From Moraxella bovis (GTDB lineage: Bacteria; Pseudomonadota; Gammaproteobacteria; Pseudomonadales; Moraxellaceae): a stretch of 24,540 nt of DNA. Where the stretch lies: the NCBI RefSeq assembly GCF_002014975.1, contig NZ_MUXV01000046.1, positions 1 through 24,540 on the forward strand. The letters run 5' to 3'. The position numbers were made by a program, and so were the translations under genes. Below the pieces are notes generated by a model. The model ran no database searches and had not been told where the DNA came from. It saw only the letters and a program-made list of their open reading frames with translations. Position 1 is the first letter of the stretch. Each line of letters starts with the position of its first letter. Of the stretch, positions 9,262-18,702 are shown piece after piece.

Positions 9262-10278
9262 ATGGTTCAATTTGATTATTTGGTGTTTATCGGGCGATTT
9301 CAGCCGTTTCATCATGGGCATGAATTTGTCGTGCGTGAAGCTCTAAGCCGTGCCAAAACCGTCATCATGCTCATCGGTTCGGCAAATAGCCCACGCACCA
9401 TCAAAAACCCATTTAGCTTTGATGAGCGTGAAAGCATGATTTTAAAAGCGTTTGAAAATGACACAGCCGACAGCGAGCGTATCATCTGCATGCCCATTGA
9501 TGATACGCTCTACAACGACCACAAATGGCTCCAAAACGTCCAACAAGCGGTCTCATTCATCACCCAAAACGAACCTGCCAACATTGGTATCATTGGACAC
9601 ACTAAGGACGACAGTTCGTATTATTTGTCGTTATTCCCTGATTGGGGTTTTGTTGAATTGCCCAGTTTTGAAAATTTGTCCGCCACACCGCTAAGACGGG
9701 CGTATTTTTTGGATGAACGTCTAAAAAATGGCGATGATTGGCAAGATAAAATGCCTGCCCCGAGCGTGGCTTTTTTACAAAAATTTGCCCAAACGGACGA
9801 TTTTACTCATCTGCAACGTGAATACCGCCATGTCCTAGATTGTCAAAAGGCGTGGCAGTCCGCCCCGTATCCGCCTGTATTTGTAACGGCAGATGCGTTG
9901 GTGGTGCAGGCAGGTCATGTGCTACTCATCGAGCGTGGGGGCGAATATGGGCGTGGGCTGTATGCGTTGGCGGGCGGATTTTTGGATAAAGATGAGAGCC
10001 TGCTTGACTGTGCCTTGCGTGAATTACAAGAAGAGACGGGGCTTATCATCAGCCCAAGCACCCTAAAAGCAAGCCGTACCTTTGATGCTCCTGACCGTTC
10101 GGCTCGTGGACGGACAGTAACGACAGTGTTTTATTTTGAACTGACAGGCGACAAGCTACCCGATGTGGCAGGGGGTGATGATGCCAGCCTTGCGTTTTGG
10201 TTACCGCTTGGCGAGCTTGACGGTCGCATGATGTTTGAAGACCATTATAGTGTGATAACTAAGGTGTTGGGGTTGTAG
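9262..10278 (+). CDS. Bifunctional NMN adenylyltransferase / Nudix hydrolase (NadM-Nudix)
   Basis: A two-domain enzyme of NAD metabolism. The N-terminal nucleotidyltransferase domain has IGRFQPFHHGH (a H-x-G-H type ATP site) and later HTKDDSSYYLSLFP, as in archaeal-type NadM. The C-terminal domain has a complete Nudix box (GFLDKDE...REL-EE-GL), which in characterised homologues acts on ADP-ribose. About 338 residues, matching NadM-Nudix proteins of Francisella and Synechocystis. An in-frame ATG at 9250 would add MRFN; ATG 9262 (MVQFDYLVF) is preferred because family members begin close to the first strand. It is followed within 10 bases by the next frame. Confidence 0.92.
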   Translation: MVQFDYLVFIGRFQPFHHGHEFVVREALSRAKTVIMLIGSANSPRTIKNPFSFDERESMILKAFENDTADSERIICMPIDDTLYNDHKWLQNVQQAVSFITQNEPANIGIIGHTKDDSSYYLSLFPDWGFVELPSFENLSATPLRRAYFLDERLKNGDDWQDKMPAPSVAFLQKFAQTDDFTHLQREYRHVLDCQKAWQSAPYPPVFVTADALVVQAGHVLLIERGGEYGRGLYALAGGFLDKDESLLDCALRELQEETGLIISPSTLKASRTFDAPDRSARGRTVTTVFYFELTGDKLPDVAGGDDASLAFWLPLGELDGRMMFEDHYSVITKVLGL

Positions 10279-10288
10279 GGGTACTTTG

Positions 10289-11278
10289 ATGAGATGGTTG
10301 CTTTGTTTGATGATGTTTATGAGTGTGTGTGCTTATGCAAACAGCCATCCAAATGCTGATGAGCTGATTGGTTGTTTAAAACATGACGAAGACAAGCCTT
10401 ATCAGAGCATGATGTGTCTTTTGCCCAATCAGCGTGTGATGATAAGTGCGATGGGCATGGTAGCGTTTGGCAGTTATCGACTTGCGGATGATGTGATGTC
10501 TATTGAGATGGATAAGCCTTCTGTGTTTGCCGTGATGAGTAGGCATAACCGTTATCAAGACGGCACACGTCTTCATATCAAGGGGCGAAGTGATGAAGAT
10601 GGTTTTTTATTACAAATTAATGATGATGAGCCAAATTATGTCTCTGGTAGTCATGCTTATTTGTGTCATGGTAATGATGTCAATACCTTGAAGTTTTATG
10701 CTAACATGAATGAAGTGGGTAAAGATGGCAGAGAGTACCAAGAGAGCTATGCATGGCAAAATGCTGTTCCGAGCGGTCATAATGACATCATTGTCATGTA
10801 TAGCACCAAACGAGAGCGATTTAGCCAAAGTTTTAGTTATAAGTTGATGGCTGATAATGGGCGGATTTATTTCATACAAGATGGGGAGGATGAGACAGTA
10901 GGGCGAGCGTATCTTAGTCGTGATGAGAGCGAGCTTGATTTTATTGATGAGTATTTTGATGATAATGGCAATCCCATTGTGGAAAAATTAAACGACCCTA
11001 ATTTTATCCTGTTAAATGGGTTTAACCAAATAGACATCCTGATGAGTGATGATGAGTCGTATGGGTGGGATTTGGATATGTTTGATTATCATGAAAACGG
11101 TGATTATTATACGGTCAAACCTGAGTATTCATCTGAATTTTATACCAAAGATGATAAAATCTATCGGTATCATTGGGCGTCAAACCAGCCTAAAAAGACG
11201 GCAAAGACAGATATGAATAAGTATCAAGACATCCGTCAAGGGCGATGGCAGTGCCAAGCAATCGCAAATGATTGGTGA
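10289..11278 (+). CDS. Exported protein of unknown function
   Basis: A 329-residue protein I do not recognise. ATG 10289 has AGGGG 7 bases upstream, overlapping the end of the preceding gene; the frame is open one codon further to a TTG. The N-terminus MRWLLCLMMFMSVCAYANS is a classical signal peptide, probably cut after AYA. The mature part is acidic and rich in Asp, Tyr and Asn (e.g. DDESYGWDLDMFDYHENGDY), with several short beta-like repeats and no transmembrane segment, consistent with a soluble periplasmic or secreted protein. Few cysteines remain, with one near the C-terminus (RWQCQAIANDW). It is cotranscribed with the NadM-Nudix gene by spacing; a functional link is not evident. Confidence 0.75.
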   Translation: MRWLLCLMMFMSVCAYANSHPNADELIGCLKHDEDKPYQSMMCLLPNQRVMISAMGMVAFGSYRLADDVMSIEMDKPSVFAVMSRHNRYQDGTRLHIKGRSDEDGFLLQINDDEPNYVSGSHAYLCHGNDVNTLKFYANMNEVGKDGREYQESYAWQNAVPSGHNDIIVMYSTKRERFSQSFSYKLMADNGRIYFIQDGEDETVGRAYLSRDESELDFIDEYFDDNGNPIVEKLNDPNFILLNGFNQIDILMSDDESYGWDLDMFDYHENGDYYTVKPEYSSEFYTKDDKIYRYHWASNQPKKTAKTDMNKYQDIRQGRWQCQAIANDW

Positions 11279-11361
11279 TGGGGTGTGGGCATGATGGTGT
11301 GGTTTTTATCATCATGCCTATGATATCAAACAAATAATAAAAGAGCCAAAAATGAAAAAGC

Positions 11362-11394
11362 AAAAACCCTTTTCCAAAACAGAAAAGGGTTTTT
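11362..11394. terminator. Bidirectional terminator between the exported-protein gene and tRNA-Asn
   Basis: A 12-bp perfect stem AAAAACCCTTTT / AAAAGGGTTTTT with a 9-base loop. A-run and T-run flanks let it work for the + strand gene ending at 11278 and for the minus-strand tRNA ending at 11400. A separate weaker hairpin (GGCATGAT / ATCATGCC, 11288-11318) lies between, without a T-run. Confidence 0.85.
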
Positions 11395-11399
11395 AAATA

Positions 11400-11475
11400 T
11401 GGCTCCCCAACCTGGGCTCGAACCAGGGACACACGGATTAACAGTCCGATGCTCTACCGACTGAGCTATTGGGGA
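11400..11475 (-). tRNA. tRNA-Asn (GTT anticodon)
   Basis: A 76-nt cloverleaf on the minus strand beginning TCCCCAATAGCTCAGTCGGT. The anticodon arm CGGA-CTGTTAA-TCCG gives anticodon GTT (Asn), the T arm contains GGTTCGAGCC, the acceptor TCCCCAA pairs with TTGGGGA, the discriminator is G and CCA is encoded. It has its own promoter just upstream and a terminator just downstream. Confidence 0.97.
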
Positions 11476-11502
11476 ATAACTTGTCGTATCAAGTGATTGC
11501 GT

Positions 11503-11530
11503 ATTATATAGATTTTTGATAACTTGTCAA
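11503..11530 (-). promoter_or_regulatory. Consensus sigma-70 promoter of tRNA-Asn
   Basis: On the minus strand a perfect TTGACA (11530-11525) and a perfect TATAAT (11508-11503) are 16 bases apart, with a predicted start near 11496. This is the strongest housekeeping promoter in the window, as expected for a tRNA. Confidence 0.85.
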
Positions 11531-11611
11531 GAAAATTTTTTAAAAAATGATAAAAATTTTAATATTAAAAATATTTTTGTTTAAAATCAATATTTTGAAA
11601 GCATAAAAAAT

Positions 11612-11797
11612 AAAAAACCGAAACACCGCTGTCAAGTGTTGCCCATGAACCAAGTAGTTCAAGGCGGGTAAATCTTTGCTGTTTTAGGTTTCCCGATACA
11701 TCAGATGATGCGGGCATACGCACCACAGCAAACAGTCATTACCCTGTAAGTGTGATTATCGGCTCAGGTGTATTCTCAACTGGCGAATGTTTCAGTG
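11612..11797 (-). ncRNA. ssrS: 6S RNA (RNA polymerase regulator)
   Basis: A roughly 185-nt minus-strand RNA matching 6S RNA in sequence landmarks and shape. Near the 5' end is CCTGAGCCGATA, the conserved gammaproteobacterial 6S segment. Near the 3' end is CCTTGAACTACTTGGTTCA, equivalent to E. coli CCTTGAACCAAGGGTTCA. The terminal stem closes: ACTGAAACAT at the 5' end pairs with GTGTTTCGGT at the 3' end over 10 positions including two G-U pairs. Length matches E. coli (184). 6S RNA mimics an open promoter and sequesters sigma-70 holoenzyme in stationary phase. The usual ygfA neighbour is absent. Exact ends are approximate; a T-run at the 3' end may aid termination. Confidence 0.87.
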
Positions 11798-11802
11798 GCT
11801 CT

Positions 11803-11831
11803 ATTGTACGATAATTTTGTAAAAATTTCAA
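11803..11831 (-). promoter_or_regulatory. Sigma-70 promoter of 6S RNA
   Basis: On the minus strand TTGAAA (11831-11826) and TACAAT (11808-11803) are separated by exactly 17 bases. The predicted start is at about 11796, which agrees with the 5' end set independently by the closing stem. Confidence 0.75.
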
Positions 11832-11871
11832 GATTTGGGCGGTTTTTGCCGTGCCGAATGGGGGTATTTTG

Positions 11872-11899
11872 TGATAAAATGAGAAATGATTTATCATTT
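11872..11899 (+). promoter_or_regulatory. Extended -10 promoter and palindrome before gpmI
   Basis: TGATAAAAT at 11872-11880 looks like an extended -10 element with no good -35. Immediately downstream, AAATGAT-TT-ATCATTT (11884-11899) is a 7-bp inverted repeat that could be an operator at the predicted start site. It is not a good Fur box: the two halves are one base too far apart. Confidence 0.35.
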
Positions 11900-11922
11900 T
11901 GATTTGTTAAAAAGGCTTTATC

Positions 11923-13479
11923 ATGAAAAAAATTCCCCATGTTTTGATGATTTTGGACGGTGTCGGACATCGAGAAGACCCCCGAGACAACGCCGTTTAT
12001 ACCGCCAAAAAACCCAATCTAGACACGCTCATGGCGACCTGTCCGCATGGGCTTATCTCAGGCTCAGGGCAGGACGTGGGTTTGCCTGACGGTCAATTTG
12101 GCAATTCAGAAGTGGGGCATATGAACCTAGGAGCGGGGCGGATTTTGTACCAAGACTCTACCCGTATCATGAATGACATTAGCTCGGGCGAATTTTTTAA
12201 TAATGACGTGCTGGTTAAAGCGGTCAAGGATACGGTGGCAAATGAAGGGGCGGTGCATATCTTGGGCTTGCTGTCGGACGGTGGGGTTCATGCTCACATT
12301 GACCACATTAAGGCGACCGCCAGACTTGCCGTAGAGCAGGGGGCAAGCCAAGTGTTCGTTCATGCGTTTTTGGACGGGCGAGATACTCCGCCAAAATCGG
12401 CAGACGGCTATGTGGCGGATTTGGAGCAGTATTTGGCAACTCTTAGCCAAGAGTTTGATGCCGAAGCCAAAATCGCAAGCTGTATCGGACGCTTTTTTGC
12501 CATGGACAGAGACAAGCGGTGGGATAGGGTGGAGCAGGCGTACGACCTGATGACCCAAGCCAAGGCGGTGCGTGAAGCGGACAGTGCCAGTCATGCCATA
12601 GAGCTTGCTTATGGGGCGGACGAGACTGATGAATTTGTACAGGCAACCATCATTGATGATAATGGTGTGATAGCGGACAATGACGGCGTGATTTTTGTCA
12701 ATTTTCGGGCTGACCGTGCCAGAGAGATTAGTGGGGCCTTTGTGAGTGCTGATTTTGATGGCTTTAATCGTAAGGCAACGCCTGAGCTGTCCACCTTTGT
12801 CATGATGACCAAATATTCTGATGAGTTGGAGGCTAACCCCAAAACAACGGTGGCGTATTATCCCACAAGCCTTGCCAACACACTGGGCGAATACCTGCAA
12901 AATCACGGCAAAACTCAGCTTCGCATTGCCGAAACCGAAAAGTACGCTCATGTTACGTTCTTTTTTAGTGGTGGACGTGAAGAGCTGTATGACGGCGAAA
13001 AGCGCATTTTGGTAAACAGCCCTGATGTCAAAACCTATGACCAAAAGCCCCAGATGAGTGCTTTTGAAGTAACCGATAAGCTAAAAGAGGCGATACTCTC
13101 AGGCGAGTTTGACGTGGTCATCATCAACTACGCCAATGGCGACATGGTGGGGCATACAGGCGTGTTTGATGCGGCGGTCAAGGCGGTAGAGGCGGTGGAT
13201 ACCTGTATCGGTGAGATAGTCAGTGCGGTGCGTGAGATGAGTGGTCATCTGCTCATCACCGCCGATCACGGTAACTGCGAGCAAATGCAAGACTATGATA
13301 GCGGGCAGGTGCATACTCAGCACACGACCGAATTTGTGCCGTTTATTTATGTGGGCGACAAGCAAGTGAGCGTGCGGACGGGTGGACGACTGTGTGATGT
13401 CGCTCCGACCATTTTGTACCTAATGGGCATGCAAAAACCTGCCGAGATGACAGGGATAAGCCTATTGGTGGATGTATGA
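11923..13479 (+). CDS. gpmI: GpmI, cofactor-independent phosphoglycerate mutase
   Basis: Interconverts 3- and 2-phosphoglycerate in glycolysis/gluconeogenesis, using a phosphoserine intermediate and two Mn ions. The 518 residues span the alkaline-phosphatase-like fold: metal Asp12 in LMILDGVG, catalytic Ser62 in [11 protein letters not shown], substrate region [17 protein letters not shown], and metal-site ADHGNCE and [11 protein letters not shown] near the C-terminus. The first motif reads DGVG where DGWG/DGFG is common. ATG 11923 has AAGG 8 bases upstream. The stop overlaps the ctp start (ATGA), so the two are translationally coupled. In Pseudomonas an envC-like gene usually intervenes; here it does not. 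Confidence 0.96.
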   Translation: MKKIPHVLMILDGVGHREDPRDNAVYTAKKPNLDTLMATCPHGLISGSGQDVGLPDGQFGNSEVGHMNLGAGRILYQDSTRIMNDISSGEFFNNDVLVKAVKDTVANEGAVHILGLLSDGGVHAHIDHIKATARLAVEQGASQVFVHAFLDGRDTPPKSADGYVADLEQYLATLSQEFDAEAKIASCIGRFFAMDRDKRWDRVEQAYDLMTQAKAVREADSASHAIELAYGADETDEFVQATIIDDNGVIADNDGVIFVNFRADRAREISGAFVSADFDGFNRKATPELSTFVMMTKYSDELEANPKTTVAYYPTSLANTLGEYLQNHGKTQLRIAETEKYAHVTFFFSGGREELYDGEKRILVNSPDVKTYDQKPQMSAFEVTDKLKEAILSGEFDVVIINYANGDMVGHTGVFDAAVKAVEAVDTCIGEIVSAVREMSGHLLITADHGNCEQMQDYDSGQVHTQHTTEFVPFIYVGDKQVSVRTGGRLCDVAPTILYLMGMQKPAEMTGISLLVDV

Positions 13480-14873
13480 AACTGACAAAAACACTACTGG
13501 CGAGCATGGTGGCTTTATCGCTAAGTGTGCCGATGACAAGCCATGCCGAGCTACCCAAAGCCATTAGTACGCCCATCAATAAAGTAGCAAATCTGCTCGG
13601 CTTTGGCGATGATGTGCAAGCTGACAGCGGTCTGGATGTTGAGGCAGAGACAGGCGAGCAGATGGATGCCCAAGACCCGACAAGCCCGACACTTGATGCC
13701 TTAGGCAGTAAGCCTAATACACTGCATGGCATAGAAGGGCTTCATCAGGGGCGTGTGCCGTTGGGGGCGGTGTCGCCAAACACCCTAAAAACCTTTGTGT
13801 CGGTGGTGGATTTGGTGCGTCGTGACTATGTCGAAGAAGTTAGTGATGAGAAGCTCTTTGAAAATGCGATGAGTGGCATGCTGACAGGGTTAGATAGCCA
13901 TGCTGAGTTTTTGGACAAAGAAGCCTTTGCCAATCTACAATCATTCACCGCAGGCAACGTGGCGAACATCGGACTGTCAGCAGTGTGGCAAGCTGATGAA
14001 GAGCATTGGGTCGTCACCGATATTCATGAAGACTCATCTGCCAAGCGTGCTGGTGTGAAAGTGGGGGACTATCTACATCAAGTGGGCGATACTAAGCTGT
14101 CCGACAGTCATAGTGAGAATGATGTCAAGCAGTTATTAAATGGCATTGCAGGCACGCAGGTAGACATTGTAATATCAAGTGCAGGGCGTAACAAAAGACG
14201 ACTCACCGCTCAGCGTAATGAAGTACTAAAAAGCAATGTTGAAACCAGTATCGTCGGTGGGGTAGCCGTCATTAAGCTCCCTGTGTTTCAAAATAACACC
14301 CGTCAGCAGATTTTGGAGAGCTTGGGGCAGGCGGGCGTACCCATATCAGGGGTGATATTGGACGTGCGTAATAACCCTGGTGGGGTCTTAGAGTCAGCAG
14401 GGGCAGTGGCATCGCTCTTTATGCGTAATCAGACGTTGGTGCAGGTGGCAGGGCGACAAGGGGTAGAGCGAGAGCTAAAAACCGAAGGCTCGCCACTGCT
14501 GATTGATTTGCCAGTGATGATACTACAAAACCGCTATTCGGCATCGGCCGCCGAAGTGCTTGCCAGTAGCTTGCAGTCGCAAAAGAGAGCGTTGATAGTG
14601 GGTGAGACGAGCTATGGTAAAGGCTCGGTGCAGTCGGTCATCCCTATCGGTGATGATCAAGCAGTTAAGATGACCACCGCTCATTACCTGACTGCCGATG
14701 GCAAGCAAATTGATGGGGTAGGGGTCGTGCCTGATGTGACATTTAATAAATCTACCAATTTGGCACCGACCATGATGGCGGTATCTGACGTGTGGCTGTC
14801 GCAAGCACTCATCTTGATGGATGGAGCAAAACTAGAAACAGGCGTGGAGTTTGCTCCTGTGGGTGGATTCTAG
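13476..14873 (+). CDS. CtpA-type carboxyl-terminal processing protease (S41)
   Basis: A 465-residue periplasmic serine protease with a PDZ domain; relatives degrade peptidoglycan hydrolases or trim proteins at their C-termini. The signal peptide [20 protein letters not shown] continues to TSHA|E. Residues 25-85 are an acidic linker, the PDZ domain is at about 160-245, and the S41 core follows. The catalytic dyad is Ser357 in [13 protein letters not shown] and Lys382 in TSYGKGSVQ, 25 residues apart as in E. coli Tsp (S430/K455). The ATG overlaps the gpmI stop. A terminator follows at 14883. The specific substrate is not evident. Confidence 0.93.
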   Translation: MKLTKTLLASMVALSLSVPMTSHAELPKAISTPINKVANLLGFGDDVQADSGLDVEAETGEQMDAQDPTSPTLDALGSKPNTLHGIEGLHQGRVPLGAVSPNTLKTFVSVVDLVRRDYVEEVSDEKLFENAMSGMLTGLDSHAEFLDKEAFANLQSFTAGNVANIGLSAVWQADEEHWVVTDIHEDSSAKRAGVKVGDYLHQVGDTKLSDSHSENDVKQLLNGIAGTQVDIVISSAGRNKRRLTAQRNEVLKSNVETSIVGGVAVIKLPVFQNNTRQQILESLGQAGVPISGVILDVRNNPGGVLESAGAVASLFMRNQTLVQVAGRQGVERELKTEGSPLLIDLPVMILQNRYSASAAEVLASSLQSQKRALIVGETSYGKGSVQSVIPIGDDQAVKMTTAHYLTADGKQIDGVGVVPDVTFNKSTNLAPTMMAVSDVWLSQALILMDGAKLETGVEFAPVGGF

Positions 14874-14882
14874 GCGTGTAAA

Positions 14883-14914
14883 AAAAAGGGGTATTTAGAT
14901 GAACACCCCTTTTT
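14883..14914. terminator. Bidirectional terminator between ctp and pilR
   Basis: A 10-bp stem AAAAAGGGGT / ACCCCTTTTT with a 12-base loop between two converging genes. It is followed by T on the + strand and, read in reverse, by a T-run that could serve pilR. Confidence 0.85.
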
Positions 14915-14946
14915 GTGGCTGATTTTTATGGTTGGTATGTCAGAAG

Positions 14947-16857
14947 TTATTCATCGTCGCCATCATCGATATCAAGTTTTTTCATGCGATAACGCAGAGA
15001 GCGAAAGGTCATGCCAAGCAGTTTGGCGGCTTGGGTTTTATTACCTCCTGCCCGCTGTAAAGCGTTGCAGATTATTTGACGTTCTTGGTCAATCAAGTAA
15101 GCTTCTAGTCCTTGACTGGGTAGTTCGCCGTTTGCCAAATTTTCATGCTCTGACGAATTTAGGTTGTCAAAAGCTTGGCTGACACTATTTGAGTCAAGTG
15201 GACTGACTTTTTGGGATTTTGGGGTGGATAAGGGCGTGCCATAGTTGGCAGAAGCGATGATGTTTAGACCTAGGGTAATGGGCTTGGGCTCTTTATTTTC
15301 TTTGATGACGGTATTGGCGGTATAGGTTGGTCGCTGGTCATGATAGGGTGATACCTTGATGACATTGGAGGGGGTGGGGATGTCATTGGCAATAGTGTTG
15401 ATCGCCTCTGTTGCAGGTTCGGACGGTGCAAGCATGATGATGTCATCATGGCTGACATGAGATGGGGTGTCATCTGATTCTGATATGTCGTGAACATCAT
15501 CTAGCATGAGATGATGGGCATCAATCTCATCGCTGTCGCTCATGGTAACAGCACGCTCTAAGATGTTTCTAAGTTCACGCACGTTGCCTTTAAAATTATG
15601 ATAGGTCAGCACATCGATGGCATCGTCGGTTAGGCTAAGATTATCAAGCTCCCAGTCTTTGGCAATCATGTTTAAAAAATGCTCAGCTAACATGGGAATG
15701 TCATCACGACGGTCATTTAAATCAGGAAGTTTCACTTCAATGACGTTAATGCGATAGAACAAATCTTGACGAAACGCCCCTTTTTGTACCAAATCCGCCA
15801 AATTCTTGTGTGTGGCACAGACAATGCGAATGTCCACAGGCACTTCTTTGGTGTCACCAATGGCCCGTACAGTTTTTTCTTGGATGGCACGCAGGAGCTT
15901 GACTTGCATGGCAAGGGGCAAGTCCGCCACTTCATCCAAAAACAGCGTGCCACCATCGGCTTGCTGGAACAGTCCGATTTTATCCGATGTCGCCCCTGTG
16001 AAGCTGCCTTTTTTGTGTCCAAAAAATTCACTCTCCATTAGCTCAGATGGTATCGCCCCACAGTTTACGGGTACAAAGTTGCCATTGCGACGACCACTTA
16101 GATCATGAATGAGTCGTGAGACGACTTCTTTGCCCGTACCAGAACCGCCCCATAAAAATACCGGAGCCTGTGAGCGAGCCAGTTTTTTGATGGTGGAGCG
16201 TAGCTGTTTCATGGGGCGAGAATCACCAATGAGCCGACCGCCAAAAATGTCATCGTCACTGACGACGGTGACAGGCGTGGATGACTTGCTTTTTTTGGCG
16301 CTGTTTTGACCTGTTTTTTGGGGCTTGTCTTTGCTAGTTTCGGTGTTGTGCTCTGTGCCTGTCTTGGTATCATTTTCTGTGGGTGCAACCAGCTCACCTG
16401 TCAAAGGATTGGGTGGAATGGCGGTACTGACACTTTTTTCTTGGCTACCATCTTGTGGTATGTCATCTTCGGTGCTTTGGATGATGGTTTCATTGACTTT
16501 TAGGGCGGACTGAGCCAACTGACGCAGGCGAGGCAAATCCAATGGTTTATTGACAAAGTCAAACGCTCCGATTTTCATCGCTTCAATGGCGACATTGACA
16601 TCGCCGTGTGCGGTAATGACTGCCACAGGCGTGGTTGTGGTTTTGGTAACAAGCTCCACAATCTCCATGCCAGAGCCATCAGGTAAGGCAAGGTCAGTCA
16701 GACAAAAATCATAATGATTGTCCGCCAAAAAGGCTCTGGCACTTGCCATATCATAGGCGACGTTCGTATCCACACCCATTTTGTTTAGAGTGATTTGCAT
16801 GAGACGACACAGGTCGGCTTCATCATCAATGATTAGGGCGAGTGGCTTATCTTGCAT
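14947..16857 (-). CDS. pilR: PilR, sigma-54-dependent response regulator of type IV pilin
   Basis: NtrC-family activator that, when phosphorylated by PilS, binds upstream of pilA and drives sigma-54 open-complex formation. From ATG 16857 (GGGA 6 bases upstream; a TTG at 16869 would add 4 residues) it is 636 aa. Order: receiver domain (1-120) with phosphoacceptor Asp55 in LTDLALPDG; a linker (127-201) rich in Thr/Lys/Asn; AAA+ domain with Walker A GGSGTGKE (237-244), sigma-54 contact loop GSFTGA (284-289) and Walker B GTLFLDE ending at 309; a second long linker (about 452-581); and a Fis-type helix-turn-helix (GGNKTQAAKLLGMTFRSLRY). PilR of P. aeruginosa is about 445 residues, so the two linkers add nearly 200. 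It lies 130 bases after pilS and has its own promoter. Confidence 0.93.
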   Translation of the reverse strand: MQDKPLALIIDDEADLCRLMQITLNKMGVDTNVAYDMASARAFLADNHYDFCLTDLALPDGSGMEIVELVTKTTTTPVAVITAHGDVNVAIEAMKIGAFDFVNKPLDLPRLRQLAQSALKVNETIIQSTEDDIPQDGSQEKSVSTAIPPNPLTGELVAPTENDTKTGTEHNTETSKDKPQKTGQNSAKKSKSSTPVTVVSDDDIFGGRLIGDSRPMKQLRSTIKKLARSQAPVFLWGGSGTGKEVVSRLIHDLSGRRNGNFVPVNCGAIPSELMESEFFGHKKGSFTGATSDKIGLFQQADGGTLFLDEVADLPLAMQVKLLRAIQEKTVRAIGDTKEVPVDIRIVCATHKNLADLVQKGAFRQDLFYRINVIEVKLPDLNDRRDDIPMLAEHFLNMIAKDWELDNLSLTDDAIDVLTYHNFKGNVRELRNILERAVTMSDSDEIDAHHLMLDDVHDISESDDTPSHVSHDDIIMLAPSEPATEAINTIANDIPTPSNVIKVSPYHDQRPTYTANTVIKENKEPKPITLGLNIIASANYGTPLSTPKSQKVSPLDSNSVSQAFDNLNSSEHENLANGELPSQGLEAYLIDQERQIICNALQRAGGNKTQAAKLLGMTFRSLRYRMKKLDIDDGDDE

Positions 16858-16886
16858 GAATATTCCCAATAATTTAGATATGCTCT

Positions 16887-16915
16887 ATTATATAGGATTT
16901 TTACACAAAACCCAA
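16887..16915 (-). promoter_or_regulatory. Internal sigma-70 promoter of pilR
   Basis: On the minus strand TTGGGT (16915-16910), a 17-base spacer and a perfect TATAAT (16892-16887) lie just upstream of pilR. This could give PilR expression independent of the gacA-pilS part of the operon. Confidence 0.6.
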
Positions 16916-16987
16916 CATACAGAGATTTTACGGTAAAATTAAGTGGATGAATGTATCAAGCAAAGGTGGTTGGGTGCTGGCCAAACA

Positions 16988-18702
16988 TCAGGTAACTGGC
17001 GTGTTAGAGACAATCAAGCGAAAACAGCTTTTGTCATCTTCTCTAAAATAGCGAATCTTGGCGTTATTGGCTTCACTAAATGATTGGGATAGATACAGAC
17101 CTAGCCCCGTGCCTTTTTTGCTGGTGGTAAAAAATGGATTAAATAGGCTTGCCAAATTCTTCTCGCTTACGCCTTCACCGTGATCTAGCACATCAATAAA
17201 CGCCCCTGTTTTGGTCTTGGTTAGACGTATTTCCACATCATTATCATGGAATTGATGAATGGTGTGGTATAAGGCGTTATTAATGAGATTTGTCATGACT
17301 TGTTCTAGCTGATTGGCATCAAAATAGAACAAGATAGGCTTGGCGGTGTCGCCCGTTACAATGATGAATTCGTGTGGATAATGCTCCGCTAAAAACTGTC
17401 GCACCCAACTTGGTGCGTCTAGGGCGGACTGATTGGGTATCTCTTGGCGAGATAGGCTTAGTACATCAGAGATGATGGAATTGACCCGTTTGGTCTGCTG
17501 ATAAATCATCTCATAAAACTCAGCATTGACATCATCATCACGCACATCTTCCATGAGTAGCTGACTGGCTTGGCTGATGGCGGCGAGGGGGTTTCGTATT
17601 TCATGGGCGATACTGGCAGAGAGCTGACCTAGGCTGGCGAGTTTTAGTTGTTGGGCGTGGCTTTGTTCACGGCTCAAATCTTCGATGATGAGAATCTGCC
17701 CGTGTTCTAATAGGGGCTTGGAGCTGATGCGTAGCTTATCGGCAAGGTGAGTTTGGCTCATGTTGGCTTCGTCATGAGTTTTGGGTGGTATGTCATAGAT
17801 GAGCTCGGCTGACTGGTGGGGGCAAGTGAGCGATACCAACCGATGATTTTGGGGTGATGTTTAATGATAATACGAGACAGCTCAATGATTTTGGCAGGGC
17901 TGTCACAGGCATTGTTATCAATGGGTAGATGCAAAAGACGTTGGGCGGCGTTATTTATCATGATGATGTTACGCTCAGGGTCTAGCACCAACACGCCGTT
18001 TACCATGTTCTTGACAACAGCTTGGTTGATGGTGTGGAGCTTTTCCACTTCATCGGCATGATCAAGTAGGGACCTCTCGGCTTTGGCGAGTCGCTGAGAG
18101 ATGGACCAACTTAAAAAACCCACCGCAATCAAGCTTACCGACAACAGTAGACTGTCATTGATGGTAAGTAAGTTTTTTTCGGTCGTCGGTGTCTCAAAGA
18201 AAAAGCGAAAAGACTGTTGGTAGATGAGCGCTGAGACAGTCATGAGTGTGATGGCGGTCGCTCGGGATGGGGACAATAGCATGTAGCTTGCGGCGATGAC
18301 CACCATGTATAGTAGGGTGATTTGAAAATCACTGATTTTGCCATACAGAGCAAATAAGGTCAAAAAAACAACGTCCACCACAAAGCCTGATAACAACTGC
18401 AATCTTGACCGTTTTTTTATCATAAAAAAAGCACATAACAGCACCAAAGCGACAACAACATAAATACTAAATACCGTCTGCTCTAAAAAAGTAGGCTCGG
18501 TGGGTAGACCCGCCTTGCCACGGTTGAGTAAAAAGTTTGCCATGAGCAAAAAGCAGGCGGTGATAAAACGATAGAAGCCATAGGTAAGTCCAAGCTGACG
18601 CACACGCATCGTGGAAATGAGAGCTTCTTCGTGAACATTGGCGGACAAAAACCACAGTTTTCGCACCCATGTTTTGGTGTATCTGATGGGAGATGGGCTC
18701 AT
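16988..18702 (-). pseudogene. pilS: PilS sensor histidine kinase, split by a one-base frameshift
   Basis: Inner-membrane kinase partner of PilR. The N-terminal piece (18702 to the frame break near 17820) has about six hydrophobic helices, a coiled linker and a PAS-like domain (VLVLDPERNIIMINNAAQRL). The C-terminal piece (from about 17839) has the H-box ASIAHEIRNPL, N-box NLINNALYH, G1 DHGEGV, and FFTTSKKGTGLGL. The N-piece frame ends at 17758 after a nonsense tail; the C-piece is in another frame. The break lies in a run of five G on the + strand (17818-17822). One extra base there gives 1716 bases = 571 codons plus stop, a normal PilS length, so this is a -1 shift in one gene. The start ATG overlaps the gacA stop (ATGA). 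It may be a real mutation, a phase variant or a sequencing error. The kinase piece could start at TTG 17839 or ATG 17761. Confidence 0.85.

Noticed and set aside
11884..11899. AAATGATTTATCATTT as a Fur box
   Set aside because: Resembles half of a Fur site but the centre is one base too long and flanking GATAAT units are missing; kept only as a generic palindrome.
12127..13044. A 305-residue open frame on the minus strand inside gpmI
   Set aside because: It lies fully antisense to a gene with all GpmI motifs, has no domain-like sequence, and is explained by codon bias of the gene opposite.
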